Assembly: GCF_002218195.1 (NCBI RefSeq)
Contig: NZ_CP022336.1
Span: forward strand, 3,219,001-3,283,000
Direction of reading: 5' to 3'
DNA from: Sphingorhabdus sp. SMR4y
GTDB lineage: Bacteria > Pseudomonadota > Alphaproteobacteria > Sphingomonadales > Sphingomonadaceae
DNA: 64,000 nt
This document shows, one piece after another, positions 46,458-54,760 of this stretch (position 1 is its first letter; every line of letters begins with the position of its first letter). The position numbers and the translations under genes are program-made. Under the pieces are notes generated by a model. The model worked only from the letters and a program-made list of their open reading frames with translations, did no database searches and was not told the origin of the DNA.

Positions 46458-47546
46458 ATGGAAGCCTCTGTCCCGGGATATCCTGCGATTGCAGATAGCG
46501 ATATTGACCTCCGGCTGGTCCAGCTGGAAGCGAATAAAATTGCCCATGCCATCCAGTCGCAAATGGCGCCGGTGGTAAAAGGCTTTTCGGATTTCGGCGC
46601 GCGGATCGAGAACCGGTTCATCAAGGCCATGCTGGTTCGCGCCCTGAAACCGGCAATAGCCAATGGTGCTGACCCGGTCGAGCGCGACCGGTTGCTTTCC
46701 GCCTACCGGACCGCAACCGCCAAAGGGACCTATGCGATTTTCAACCCGGTCATGCAGTCGCCGCCCGATACGCAATTGCTGTTCGACCCTGCGTCTCCGC
46801 TTGTCGCGGATTATGCGGACAGCGAGTGGCCGGAGGAAGAATCCGAGGAACCGATTCTATTCTATGTGCCAGGCGGCGGCTTTATATTGCCGCCATCGCC
46901 GAAACAGGTGGGGCTGGCATTTCGTCTGGCCGAACATTGTGGATGCGAGGCGGTGATCGGCAAGCACCGTCTGGCGCCTGAATATCCGTTTCCCCTGCCG
47001 GCCAAGGATCTGGCCGATCAATATGAGGCGATGCTGAAAGCCGGGAAGGCACCGAGCCGGATCATATTGTCCGGCGACAGCGCCGGCGCCACTCTGGTGC
47101 TGGCGATGATGCTGGAGTTGCGGGAGCGCAGGGTGCCGATGCCGGGCGGGGCGATATTGTTCTCGCCATGGGGGGATCTGGCGATGCGGGGCTGGTCCTA
47201 TATTTCCAAGAGCCTGAATGGCAGCAGTCCGTTCCGGATGGAAACGGCTGCATTTAGCGCCAAGCTCTATCTCGGAGATACATTGCCAACCGATCCGCGC
47301 GCTTCACCCGTCTACGCCGATTTGCGCGAATTTCCGCCGCTTGCCATCCACTGCAGCCGGCATGACATGCATTTCGATGATGCTGTACAGCTGGCCGAAA
47401 AGGCGCAGGATGCCAATGTCCCGGTCCGGATGAACTATTGGGACAGCCCGCGCCATCACCTCGAGCGTTTCGGATCCAAGGATGCCCGGAAAAGCTTCGA
47501 TCTGGTGGCGGAATTCATCGATGCACGCTATCGGCGCACCAGCTGA
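46458..47546 (+). CDS. Alpha/beta hydrolase (HSL-like) with altered oxyanion motif
   Basis: A 362-aa hydrolase of the hormone-sensitive-lipase type. The oxyanion motif usually HGGGF reads VPGGGFIL here, with Pro for His. Nucleophile Ser is in LSGDSAGATLVLAM, Asp in IHCSRHDMHFDDA and His in DSPRHHLERF. The N-terminal helical cap is long (1-110). It probably hydrolyses short-chain esters or amides. The gene is divergent from the LuxR gene; its 3' end converges on infC with a 16-bp gap. Confidence 0.85.
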   Translation: MEASVPGYPAIADSDIDLRLVQLEANKIAHAIQSQMAPVVKGFSDFGARIENRFIKAMLVRALKPAIANGADPVERDRLLSAYRTATAKGTYAIFNPVMQSPPDTQLLFDPASPLVADYADSEWPEEESEEPILFYVPGGGFILPPSPKQVGLAFRLAEHCGCEAVIGKHRLAPEYPFPLPAKDLADQYEAMLKAGKAPSRIILSGDSAGATLVLAMMLELRERRVPMPGGAILFSPWGDLAMRGWSYISKSLNGSSPFRMETAAFSAKLYLGDTLPTDPRASPVYADLREFPPLAIHCSRHDMHFDDAVQLAEKAQDANVPVRMNYWDSPRHHLERFGSKDARKSFDLVAEFIDARYRRTS

Positions 47547-47562
47547 AGGACAGCAGCCGGAG

Positions 47563-48102
47563 CTATTTCGGGCTGAGCACCATAAGCATCTGACGGCCTT
47601 CCAGTTTGGGGTAGGCCTCGACCTTGGCGGTTTCCTTCATGTCTTCCTGCACCCGGACGAGCAATTGCATGCCGAGCTGCTGGTGCGACATTTCACGACC
47701 GCGGAAGCGCAGGGTCACCTTGACCTTGTCGCCATTGTCGATGAACTTGTTCACGTTGCGCATTTTGACGTTATAATCATGATCGTCGATATTCGGACGC
47801 ATCTTGATTTCCTTGACGTCCTGAACCTTCTGCGTCTTGCGCGCGGCATTGGCCTTTTTCTGGGCCTCATATTTGAATTTGCCGACGTCGAGATATTTGG
47901 CAACCGGAGGCTGCGCGTTCGGAGAAACCTCGACCAGGTCGAGGCCAACTTCTGCTGCACGCTCAATCGCTTCGCGGGTGCTCATCACGCCAAGGTTCTC
48001 GCCCTTGTCGTCAATCACCCTTACGGTGTCGGAATTGATCAGATCGTTGAATCGCGGGCCACCTTTGACGGGTGGCATGGGGCGGCGAGGGGGTGCAGCT
48101 AT
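47563..48102 (-). CDS. infC: Translation initiation factor IF-3, AUA start
   Basis: A 179-aa IF-3 from the proposed ATA start at 48102. AGGAG lies eight bases before that codon, and the frame reads [19 protein letters not shown]; the first ATG (48078) has no ribosome site. Rare non-AUG starts are the classical basis of infC autoregulation. The N-domain ([22 protein letters not shown]) and C-domain ([42 protein letters not shown]) are complete. IF-3 binds the 30S subunit and ensures initiator tRNA fidelity. It is downstream of thrS, as in many bacteria. Confidence 0.93.
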   Translation of the reverse strand: MAAPPRRPMPPVKGGPRFNDLINSDTVRVIDDKGENLGVMSTREAIERAAEVGLDLVEVSPNAQPPVAKYLDVGKFKYEAQKKANAARKTQKVQDVKEIKMRPNIDDHDYNVKMRNVNKFIDNGDKVKVTLRFRGREMSHQQLGMQLLVRVQEDMKETAKVEAYPKLEGRQMLMVLSPK

Positions 48103-48238
48103 GTTAAATACTCCTGAGTGTTTGTCTATGTTGGCTCATTAGCCGCAAAGCTTGACGGAATAAAGCCTTGTTGATGGCGAAAGAGTCATTAGCCATGGAA
48201 GCCGTTGTCGGAATGCAACAGCTATTCTCCATATATCG

Positions 48239-50245
48239 TTAATATGTCGCTGATTTCAAGTCCGGCGGCAGTGCTTCTTCCTTCAGCTTGGCAACGGCTT
48301 CATCGAGCGTCAGGAACTCCTGCTCCTTCTGGCCGAGTCGGCGCAGGGCGACCTTGCCCTCTTCCGCTTCGCGCATGCCGACGACAAGGATATTGGGCAC
48401 CTTGCCCACCGAATGTTCGCGGACCTTGTAGTTGATTTTTTCGTTGCGCAAATCGGCTTCGACGCGGATGCCTGCGGCCTTCAGCTTCTCCGCAACCTGT
48501 TCGGCATAGGGATTGGCGTCGGTCACGATCGTGGCGACGACCGCCTGGGTCGGCGCGAGCCAGAGCGGCATTTTGCCGGCAAAATGCTCGATCAATATGC
48601 CGATGAATCGTTCGTAGCTGCCGAAAATGGCGCGATGGAGCATGACCGGGCGATGGCGGTCGCCATCTTCGCCGACATAGCTCGCGTCGAGACGTTCGGG
48701 CAGCACGCGGTCCGACTGGATCGTGCCGACCTGCCAGGTCCGGCCAATCGCGTCGGTCAGATGCCATTCGAGTTTTGGCGCGTAGAATGCGCCTTCTCCG
48801 GGCAGTTCTTCCCAGCCATATTCCTCGGTCGCCATGCCGGCATCGATCACCGCCTGGCGCAATTCGTCCTCGGCCTTGTCCCACTCTTCATCGGAACCGA
48901 AGCGGTTTTCGGGGCGCAGGGCCAGTTTGATCGAAAAGCTCTCGAAACCCATTTCCTTGTAGACCCGGTTGGCGAGTGCGCAGAATGCCTGGACTTCTTC
49001 GACAATCTGGTCCTCGCGGCAGAAAATATGGGCGTCATCCTGGGTGAACTGGCGCACGCGCATCAATCCGTGCAGCGCGCCATGCGGCTCGTTGCGGTGA
49101 CAGCAGCCATGTTCGAACAGGCGCAGGGGCAGGTCGCGATAGCTTTTGATTCCCTGACGAAAGACCAGCACATGGGCCGGGCAGTTCATCGGCTTGATCG
49201 CCATCATGCCTTCGGTCCCGGTAACGACCGGGCCATCGCTTTCGGCATCCGGCACTTCGTCGGGCACGGCGAACATATTCTCGCTATATTTGCCCCAGTG
49301 GCCGGATTGTTCCCATTGGTGAACATCCATCAATTGCGGCGTCTTGATCTCGTCATAGCCGGCGCCGTCGATGGCGCGGCGCATATAGGCTTCGAGCTCG
49401 CGCCAGATGACAAAGCCCTTGGCATGCCAGAAAATGCTGCCCTGCGCTTCGGACTGGATATGGTAGAGATCCATTTCCTGACCGAGCTTGCGATGGTCGC
49501 GCTTGGCCGCTTCCTCGAGCCGGACGAGATGGGCATTGAGCTGTTTCTTGTTGAGCCAGCCGGTGCCGTAGATGCGCGACAGTTGCGGATTGCGCTGGTC
49601 GCCGCGCCAATAGGCGCCGGACACGCGCATCAGCTTGAACGCCTTGGGATCAAGCTTGCCGGTCGAGGCGAGATGCGGGCCGCGGCACATGTCCATCCAG
49701 TCGTCACCCGACCAGTAGACCGTGAACTCGTCGCCTTCGGGCAGTTCGGCCGCCCATTCGGCCTTGAACGTCTCGCCGTCCTTCTGCCAGCGGGCGATCA
49801 GGTCGTCGCGCTCCCAGACTTCCCGGCGCAGCGGCTTGTCGGCGGCGATGATCCGTTTCATCTCCTCCTCGATCTTCGGCAGGTCTTCGTCGGTGAACGG
49901 ATCGCCGGCGGGCGCGAAATCATAATAGAAGCCGTCGTCGGTCGACGGACCAAAGGTGATCTGTGTGCCGGGGAACAGATTCTGCACCGCTTCCGCCAGC
50001 ACATGGGCATAGTCGTGGCGCGCCAGTTCCAGCGCGTCTTCCTCGTCCCGCGAGGTGACCAGAGCGAGTTCGGTATCTTTCTCCAGCGGCCGCATGATAT
50101 CGCGCAGTTCGCCGTCAATCTTCGCCGCCAGCGCGGCTTTGGCAAGGCCCGGCCCGATGTCGGCGGCTATCTGTGCGGGGGTAGTGCCCATGGCCACTTC
50201 ACGCGCGCTGCCGTCGGGAAGGGTGATTGTGATCATCTCGGTCAT
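48239..50245 (-). CDS. thrS: Threonine--tRNA ligase
   Basis: A 668-aa class II synthetase. Residues 1-65 are the TGS domain ([20 protein letters not shown]), followed by the editing N2 domain with [17 protein letters not shown]. The catalytic core has motif 2 in [29 protein letters not shown] and motif 3 around [20 protein letters not shown]; the last 100 residues are the anticodon-binding domain ([20 protein letters not shown]). It charges tRNA-Thr and clears Ser mischarging. infC lies 136 bp downstream on the same strand. Confidence 0.97.
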   Translation of the reverse strand: MTEMITITLPDGSAREVAMGTTPAQIAADIGPGLAKAALAAKIDGELRDIMRPLEKDTELALVTSRDEEDALELARHDYAHVLAEAVQNLFPGTQITFGPSTDDGFYYDFAPAGDPFTDEDLPKIEEEMKRIIAADKPLRREVWERDDLIARWQKDGETFKAEWAAELPEGDEFTVYWSGDDWMDMCRGPHLASTGKLDPKAFKLMRVSGAYWRGDQRNPQLSRIYGTGWLNKKQLNAHLVRLEEAAKRDHRKLGQEMDLYHIQSEAQGSIFWHAKGFVIWRELEAYMRRAIDGAGYDEIKTPQLMDVHQWEQSGHWGKYSENMFAVPDEVPDAESDGPVVTGTEGMMAIKPMNCPAHVLVFRQGIKSYRDLPLRLFEHGCCHRNEPHGALHGLMRVRQFTQDDAHIFCREDQIVEEVQAFCALANRVYKEMGFESFSIKLALRPENRFGSDEEWDKAEDELRQAVIDAGMATEEYGWEELPGEGAFYAPKLEWHLTDAIGRTWQVGTIQSDRVLPERLDASYVGEDGDRHRPVMLHRAIFGSYERFIGILIEHFAGKMPLWLAPTQAVVATIVTDANPYAEQVAEKLKAAGIRVEADLRNEKINYKVREHSVGKVPNILVVGMREAEEGKVALRRLGQKEQEFLTLDEAVAKLKEEALPPDLKSATY

Positions 50246-50391
50246 GGGTTCAGGTCATCTCAATATTTGTCAAAGTTGGGGCCGGGGAAGGCTGGGAAAC
50301 CAGCCATCACCGGGTGGGATTTGACTTAGACTTTTGGGGTTTCAAGTCAACCAAATCAGACGCCGAGTGGAGGAGGGGAGGAAAGACAAGG

Positions 50392-50462
50392 TGACATTAT
50401 GTAATGTTTGCTTGACATATCGAGGCGAATCGGTCAAATAAGTCAAGGAAGCATGACATATT
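50392..50462. promoter_or_regulatory. TGACAT repeat cluster upstream of a small XRE operon
   Basis: TGACAT occurs at 50392, 50413 and 50454; the first overlaps ACATTA-TG-TAATGT (50394-50407), perfect 6-bp arms. The repeats lie 28-98 bp before the first small ORF and may be operators for the XRE protein of the same operon. Confidence 0.4.
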
Positions 50463-50489
50463 GTCCATGAAACTTGATGGAGAGTTACG

Positions 50490-50585
50490 ATGAAATTTCT
50501 TAAATGCCGTTCGCGCGCTATGACCCCGAACGAAAATATCGCCATGTGGGCGGCGCTGGTGATCCTGTTCCTTGGGGCAATGTGA
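50490..50585 (+). CDS. 31-aa leader/membrane peptide
   Basis: The frame MKFLKCRSRAMTPNENIAMW, AALVILFLGAM starts after TTGATGGAGAG, a strong ribosome site, and its TGA overlaps the ATG of the next gene (TGATG). It has a single C-terminal hydrophobic stretch. It may be a tiny membrane protein or a coupling leader that ensures translation of the following gene, whose own ATG has no separate ribosome site. Confidence 0.5.
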   Translation: MKFLKCRSRAMTPNENIAMWAALVILFLGAM

Positions 50586-51016
50586 TGACCGGCAGCCGCT
50601 CGCCCGGCCTCTGGCAGCGTCTTTGCCGAATGCTCAAGCCCGACTGGATGTTCGGTGGGATCCTGCTCGTGGGGCTGGGGCTGCTCGCGACTTCGATATT
50701 CGATCCGAACGAAATTCGCCCGGGCAATATTGCGCCGCTGACCAAGATTATCGCTGCGGTGCTGCTCACCCTGGCCCTGTCTTATGTCGCGACCTATGCC
50801 GCCGCGCTGGATCGCCGCAAGATCGAGGACTATTTCTTCCAGATGATGGCCAACGGCGCAATTGTCGCCATTATCACCGGCATTTTTGCCAATATGGTAT
50901 GGCTGATCTTCGAGGAACAATTGGGCACGATGAGTGCCGACGCGCTGGTGGCGATAGTGATATCGGCCTGGGGCCTGGGATATTTTTTCCATCGCGTCAG
51001 GGGAGTGAACCCATGA
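50585..51016 (+). CDS. Membrane protein of an XRE-linked operon
   Basis: A 143-aa protein with about four helices: MFGGILLVGLGLLATSIF, LTKIIAAVLLTLALSYVATYAAAL, AIVAIITGIFANMVWLIFEE and ALVAIVISAWGLGYFFH. Small membrane proteins of this shape are often followed by a short XRE repressor, as here (82 bp later), the pair being of unknown function. It begins within the stop of the 31-aa peptide. Confidence 0.72.
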   Translation: MTGSRSPGLWQRLCRMLKPDWMFGGILLVGLGLLATSIFDPNEIRPGNIAPLTKIIAAVLLTLALSYVATYAAALDRRKIEDYFFQMMANGAIVAIITGIFANMVWLIFEEQLGTMSADALVAIVISAWGLGYFFHRVRGVNP

Positions 51017-51098
51017 GCCTTTCGCTATCCTGCATGAAAGGCTGTCGCAGCCGCGTGGCGATGTCCGGGATGACCGGTGGACCGGCCCGGTGGCAAGC

Positions 51099-51290
51099 AT
51101 GAAAAACCGGCTGAAGGTTCTCCGCGCCGAACGGGACTGGTCGCAGGCTGATCTCGCCGAACGGCTGAAAGTGTCGCGGCAGAGCATCAACGCGATCGAG
51201 ACCGGCAAATATGATCCGTCGCTGCCGCTGGCGTTCCGGATTGCGGATCTTTTCGCGATGGCGATCGAGGATATTTTCCAGCGTGACTGA
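51099..51290 (+). CDS. Small XRE-family helix-turn-helix regulator
   Basis: A 63-aa protein consisting only of a Cro/C1-type helix-turn-helix: MKNRLKVLRAERDWSQADLA, ERLKVSRQSINAIETGKYDP, then SLPLAFRIADLFAMAIEDIF. Such minimal repressors usually regulate the upstream membrane gene of the same operon. A GTG three codons earlier is also possible. Confidence 0.87.
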   Translation: MKNRLKVLRAERDWSQADLAERLKVSRQSINAIETGKYDPSLPLAFRIADLFAMAIEDIFQRD

Positions 51291-51342
51291 TGCATCGAAA
51301 AATTGTGATGCGCCGGACGGCGACTTGACATAAGCTCCGCTC

Positions 51343-51690
51343 ATGTCTGTTTCGCAACATGTCTGGTTCGTCGATAGCGGCAGCGCGCTGAAGCGGCGGG
51401 TGCGGATTGAAGTGATCGGCAGGAGCTTTGCCCTTTACGAACAGCAGTGGCGCAGCGAAGCCTATTTTTTCGATGATCTGGTCTATCGCGGCAAAGAAGG
51501 CGACTCCCATGTCTTCGGTATTGCGGACGGCATCAAGGATCGTCCCAAATGGAAGCTCGGGTTCAAGGGCGAGATTCCCCCCGAGCTGGCGTCTATATTG
51601 CCCCCGGCAAAGCCGCCGCTGCTATCCAATGTCGGCATGCTGGTCATCGGCTTTCTCTGTCTGGCGATCGTCTATTTTGCAGTGACCTGA
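51343..51690 (+). CDS. Small C-tail membrane protein, unknown
   Basis: A 115-aa protein: residues 1-90 are soluble and mixed alpha/beta (VWFVDSGSALKRRVRIEVIG, FFDDLVYRGKEGDSHVFGIAD). One C-terminal helix (NVGMLVIGFLCLAIVYFAV) lies near the end, so it would be tail-anchored facing the cytosol. It follows the XRE gene by 52 bp and may be part of the operon. No family is recognised. Confidence 0.65.
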   Translation: MSVSQHVWFVDSGSALKRRVRIEVIGRSFALYEQQWRSEAYFFDDLVYRGKEGDSHVFGIADGIKDRPKWKLGFKGEIPPELASILPPAKPPLLSNVGMLVIGFLCLAIVYFAVT

Positions 51691-51840
51691 TGGCCGGCAA
51701 TATCTTGCGAGCAGATTTCCGGTGAGCCGTGTGGCTGCACGAGGGAAGGCTAGACATCGCGCCTTTTCATCCCTCCTTTTTAAAGTATAGGGCTGGAGAT
51801 GGACCCTCCGCCTTCGCGGGGGCATGAAACGGGTGACGAT

Positions 51841-52587
51841 ATGGAAGACGACATACAATATCTCGACCGGCCGGGCGGCGCATCGCTCGCTTATTGCTAC
51901 ACGCCGGCCAAGCCGGGCGTGAAAGGGACGACCCTGGTTTTTCTGCCCGGCTATATGTCGGATATGGAGGGCGGCAAGGCGCTGGCGCTCGATGCGTGGG
52001 CGAAGCAGCAGGGGAGGGCTATGTTACGGCTCGACTATGCCGGCTGCGGGGCAAGCGGCGGGGATTTCGAGGATCAGAGCCTGATCGACTGGCGCGAGGA
52101 TGTGCTGTTCCTGATCGACAAGGTTACCTCCGGTTCGATCACCCTGATCGGATCGTCGATGGGCGGCTGGCTGATGCTGCTGGTCGCGTTGTCGCGCCCC
52201 ATGCGAGTCAAGAATCTGGTCGGCATTGCCGCTGCCCCCGACTTTACCGACTGGGGTTTCACGCAGGAACAGAAACTGACGATCCTGCGCGACGGCAAGC
52301 TGGAGGAAGCCAGCGAATATTCCGACGAACCCTATGTCACGACGCAGGTCTTCTGGCAGTCGGGTGACGCCAATCGCCTGCTGCACAAGGAAATCGCCTT
52401 CGATGGCGCGGTGCGGTTGCTGCACGGGCAGAAGGATAGCGATGTGCCGTGGGAATATAGTCTGGAAACCGCGAAGAAGATCCGTTCAGACGATGTGCAG
52501 GTCCATCTGGTAAAGGACGGCGATCACCGGCTGTCCCGGGACCAGGATATCGCTCTGCTGATCGATGTGGTCTCGCGACTGGGGTGA
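51841..52587 (+). CDS. Alpha/beta hydrolase (serine aminopeptidase S33-like)
   Basis: A 248-aa hydrolase from MEDDIQYLDRPGGASLAYCY. LVFLPGYMSDMEGGKALALDAWAKQQGRAMLRLDYAGCGASGG is the strand-3/oxyanion region. Nucleophile Ser is in LIGSSMGGWLMLLVALS, Asp in GQKDSDVPWEYS, and His in DGDHRLSRDQD. The Cys and Gly-rich DYAGCGASGG pattern is common in alphaproteobacterial homologues. Substrate unknown. It is followed 39 bp later by the TPR gene, likely co-transcribed. Confidence 0.87.
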   Translation: MEDDIQYLDRPGGASLAYCYTPAKPGVKGTTLVFLPGYMSDMEGGKALALDAWAKQQGRAMLRLDYAGCGASGGDFEDQSLIDWREDVLFLIDKVTSGSITLIGSSMGGWLMLLVALSRPMRVKNLVGIAAAPDFTDWGFTQEQKLTILRDGKLEEASEYSDEPYVTTQVFWQSGDANRLLHKEIAFDGAVRLLHGQKDSDVPWEYSLETAKKIRSDDVQVHLVKDGDHRLSRDQDIALLIDVVSRLG

Positions 52588-52626
52588 TATGGGACGCTGG
52601 AACATCTTTTTGACGGGCATGCATTC

Positions 52627-53457
52627 ATGATTTCTTCGATAATTTTGCCTGTGCTGCTGCAATCGGCGACCCCTTATGGTTCGCCGGTTGATCCCCTGCT
52701 CAGACCATCGGAGGCCCGGCCCGAAACACCCGTTGCTCAGCCAAAGCCGGAGCCGAAAAGTCCGGCCGATATCCGCTTCAACCAATGTATCGACCAGGCT
52801 GCCGACAATCCGGAAAAGGGGCTGCTTGCCGCCAATAGATGGCAGATCGAGGGCGGTGAATATCTGGCGCGCAATTGTCTGGGCTTTGCATATGCAGAGC
52901 TTGAGGACTGGCCAAAGGCTGTGCCGGCCTTTGTGCTGGCCGCCGAGGGGGCGGAAGCGGCTGGCGACAAGCGCGCGGCGATTTTCTGGTCACAGGCCGG
53001 CAATGCGGCCTTCGTCGCCGGCGATAATGCCGCCGCTCTGAAATATCTCGGTTTGGCGGTGGAGCAGGATCAGCTGGATGCCATGCTGCGGGGCGAAGTG
53101 CATCTGGATATCGCGCGCATATATGTTGCCATGGATCAATATGATGCAGCGAAGCAGCAATTCGTGCTGGTGCACGAACTGGTCCCGGAAGATCCGCTCG
53201 GCTGGCTGTTGTCGGCAACATTGGCGCGGCGCATGGGCGATCTTGCGCTGGCCAAATCGGATATCGCGGTCGCCGCCAGGCTGGCCGGCACCGACCCGGC
53301 GATCGCTCTGGAGGCCGGCAATATAGCTTATGAAGCGGGCGATGTGGCCAATGCCACGGCCAATTGGGAACGGGCGGTCAAATTCGGACCGGACGACCCC
53401 TCGGCCAAGGCAGCGAGCCGTTATCTCGAGCAATTGCAGGCCAGCGTCGCGGAATAA
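52627..53457 (+). CDS. Tetratricopeptide-repeat protein, exported
   Basis: A 276-aa protein with a hydrophobic N-terminus (SSIILPVLLQSATPYG), then a Pro-rich segment (PEARPETPVAQPKPEPKSP) and 5-6 TPR-like helices pairs: LENCLG-type start, WPKAVPAFVLAAEGAEAAGDKRAAIFWSQAGNAAF, AALKYLGLAVEQDQL, HLDIARIYVAMDQYDAAKQQFV, AGNIAYEAGDVANATANWERAVKFGPDDP. It probably scaffolds proteins in the periplasm. There is no catalytic domain. Confidence 0.82.
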   Translation: MISSIILPVLLQSATPYGSPVDPLLRPSEARPETPVAQPKPEPKSPADIRFNQCIDQAADNPEKGLLAANRWQIEGGEYLARNCLGFAYAELEDWPKAVPAFVLAAEGAEAAGDKRAAIFWSQAGNAAFVAGDNAAALKYLGLAVEQDQLDAMLRGEVHLDIARIYVAMDQYDAAKQQFVLVHELVPEDPLGWLLSATLARRMGDLALAKSDIAVAARLAGTDPAIALEAGNIAYEAGDVANATANWERAVKFGPDDPSAKAASRYLEQLQASVAE

Positions 53458-53479
53458 GCCCTGCCGGCGCTACCCGCGC

Positions 53480-54199
53480 TCAATCCAGATAGAAATTCAC
53501 CGTCGTGACCACGCGGACCTTCTTGTACGGCGTATCGGTCACGCCATAGCCGCCGGCATCGCCGTCGCGGCTGTTGATACTGAAATAGCCCTGGGTAGCG
53601 GACTTGATGCCGCCGACATCGGTACCGCTGTCCTCGGCAAATTGTTCGGCGGACTTGCGGGCGTCCTTGGTGGCTTCGGCGACCATCTCCGGCTTGATCT
53701 CGTCGAGCTTGGTGAAGGTGTAGCTCATTCCCGAACCGTCCTCGAGGACGACGCCGCGCCGGACCAGATCGAACTGGCGAGCGACCGCGGCCTGTGCCTT
53801 GTCGATATCATTGGTGCGCAGGCTGAGTCGCTGGCGGATCGTATATTGCGGGATACCGTTGCTGCTATATTGGTTCACATTGGCACCGGTCGGTTTGAGC
53901 GCATCGGCCTCGAAGCCCAGTTCCTTGAAAAAGCCCGTGATCGCGGTGGTGTCGCGATCAATGTCGGTCTGGGCGCTCTGAAGATCGCTCGACTGGGCGC
54001 TGTACGCGATGGTCCAGGTGGCCAGATCGGCGGTCACTTCGCGCTCGGCCAGGCCGCGCACGGTGACGCTGCGGTCTGCCATTTTCGCGCGCAACAGTCC
54101 GTCGCCGAGCAGATAGCCTCCGACAATCAGCCCGATGGTCAGCAAGCCGGCGCTCGTCAGCCAGACGGTGTTCCTGCTTTCGAAAAATTTCTCGCTCAT
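53480..54199 (-). CDS. SIMPL domain protein
   Basis: A 239-aa inner-membrane-anchored SIMPL (DUF541) protein. Residues 13-33 are the anchor (VWLTSAGLLTIGLIVGGYLL). The domain is SVTVRGLAEREVTADLATWTIAYSAQSSDLQSAQTDIDRD, then TGANVNQYSSNGIPQYTIRQRLSLRTNDIDKAQAA and GYGVTDTPYKKVRVVTTVNFYL. It forms beta-rich periplasmic oligomers in characterised relatives; function is unclear. Convergent with the TPR gene. Confidence 0.9.
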   Translation of the reverse strand: MSEKFFESRNTVWLTSAGLLTIGLIVGGYLLGDGLLRAKMADRSVTVRGLAEREVTADLATWTIAYSAQSSDLQSAQTDIDRDTTAITGFFKELGFEADALKPTGANVNQYSSNGIPQYTIRQRLSLRTNDIDKAQAAVARQFDLVRRGVVLEDGSGMSYTFTKLDEIKPEMVAEATKDARKSAEQFAEDSGTDVGGIKSATQGYFSINSRDGDAGGYGVTDTPYKKVRVVTTVNFYLD

Positions 54200-54295
54200 C
54201 TCTCTTTCCCTCCGCCTTAAAGCCGCTTAGGCTGTTGCAAATGACCCGGTTCGGCATTGCGATATCAGCGATGAACCGTTTCTGAATAGCGATGA

Positions 54296-54751
54296 ATGGA
54301 GTATGATGTGGCCATAAAATTTCTGCACAGCATGATCAGGGTTAGCGATCCGGAGGCGACCGTCGCCTTTTTCGGACTGCTGGGCCTCGAGGAAGTGCGC
54401 CGCTACGACAGCGAGCAGGGACGCTTCACGCTGATCTTTCTCGCCGCCCCGGGTCAGGAGGATGTGGCCGAAGTCGAGCTGACCTATAACTGGCCCGCCG
54501 AAGACGGCAGCCCGGCCGAACAATATGCCGGTGGCCGCAATTTTGGCCATCTCGCATATGCCGTGGACGATATTTACGCCCTGTGCCAGACGTTGATGGA
54601 CGCCGGTGTAACGATCAACCGGCCGCCGCGCGACGGCTACATGGCTTTCGTCCGCTCGCCCGACAATATTTCGGTGGAGCTGTTGCAGAAAGGCGAGAGA
54701 TTGCCGGTCCAGGAACCTTGGGCGAGCATGGAAAATATCGGCGAATGGTAG
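54296..54751 (+). CDS. gloA: Lactoylglutathione lyase (glyoxalase I)
   Basis: A 151-aa VOC enzyme isomerising methylglyoxal-glutathione hemithioacetal. Metal and substrate residues are in FLHSMIRVSDPEATVAFFGLLGL (His), FTLIFLAAPGQEDVAEVELTYNW (Glu), RNFGHLAYAVDDI (His) and NISVELLQ (Glu). The match to GloA is good though the C-terminus is extended by about 15 residues. The partner enzyme gloB is 1.8 kb downstream. The ATG is at 54296; a GTG five codons later is an alternative. Confidence 0.88.
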   Translation: MEYDVAIKFLHSMIRVSDPEATVAFFGLLGLEEVRRYDSEQGRFTLIFLAAPGQEDVAEVELTYNWPAEDGSPAEQYAGGRNFGHLAYAVDDIYALCQTLMDAGVTINRPPRDGYMAFVRSPDNISVELLQKGERLPVQEPWASMENIGEW

Positions 54752-54760
54752 GCGCCTGAT

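Noticed and set aside
50342-51331. Minus-strand open frame spanning the small XRE operon
   Set aside because: Covers the promoter region and three coupled plus-strand genes with good ribosome sites; no domain seen.
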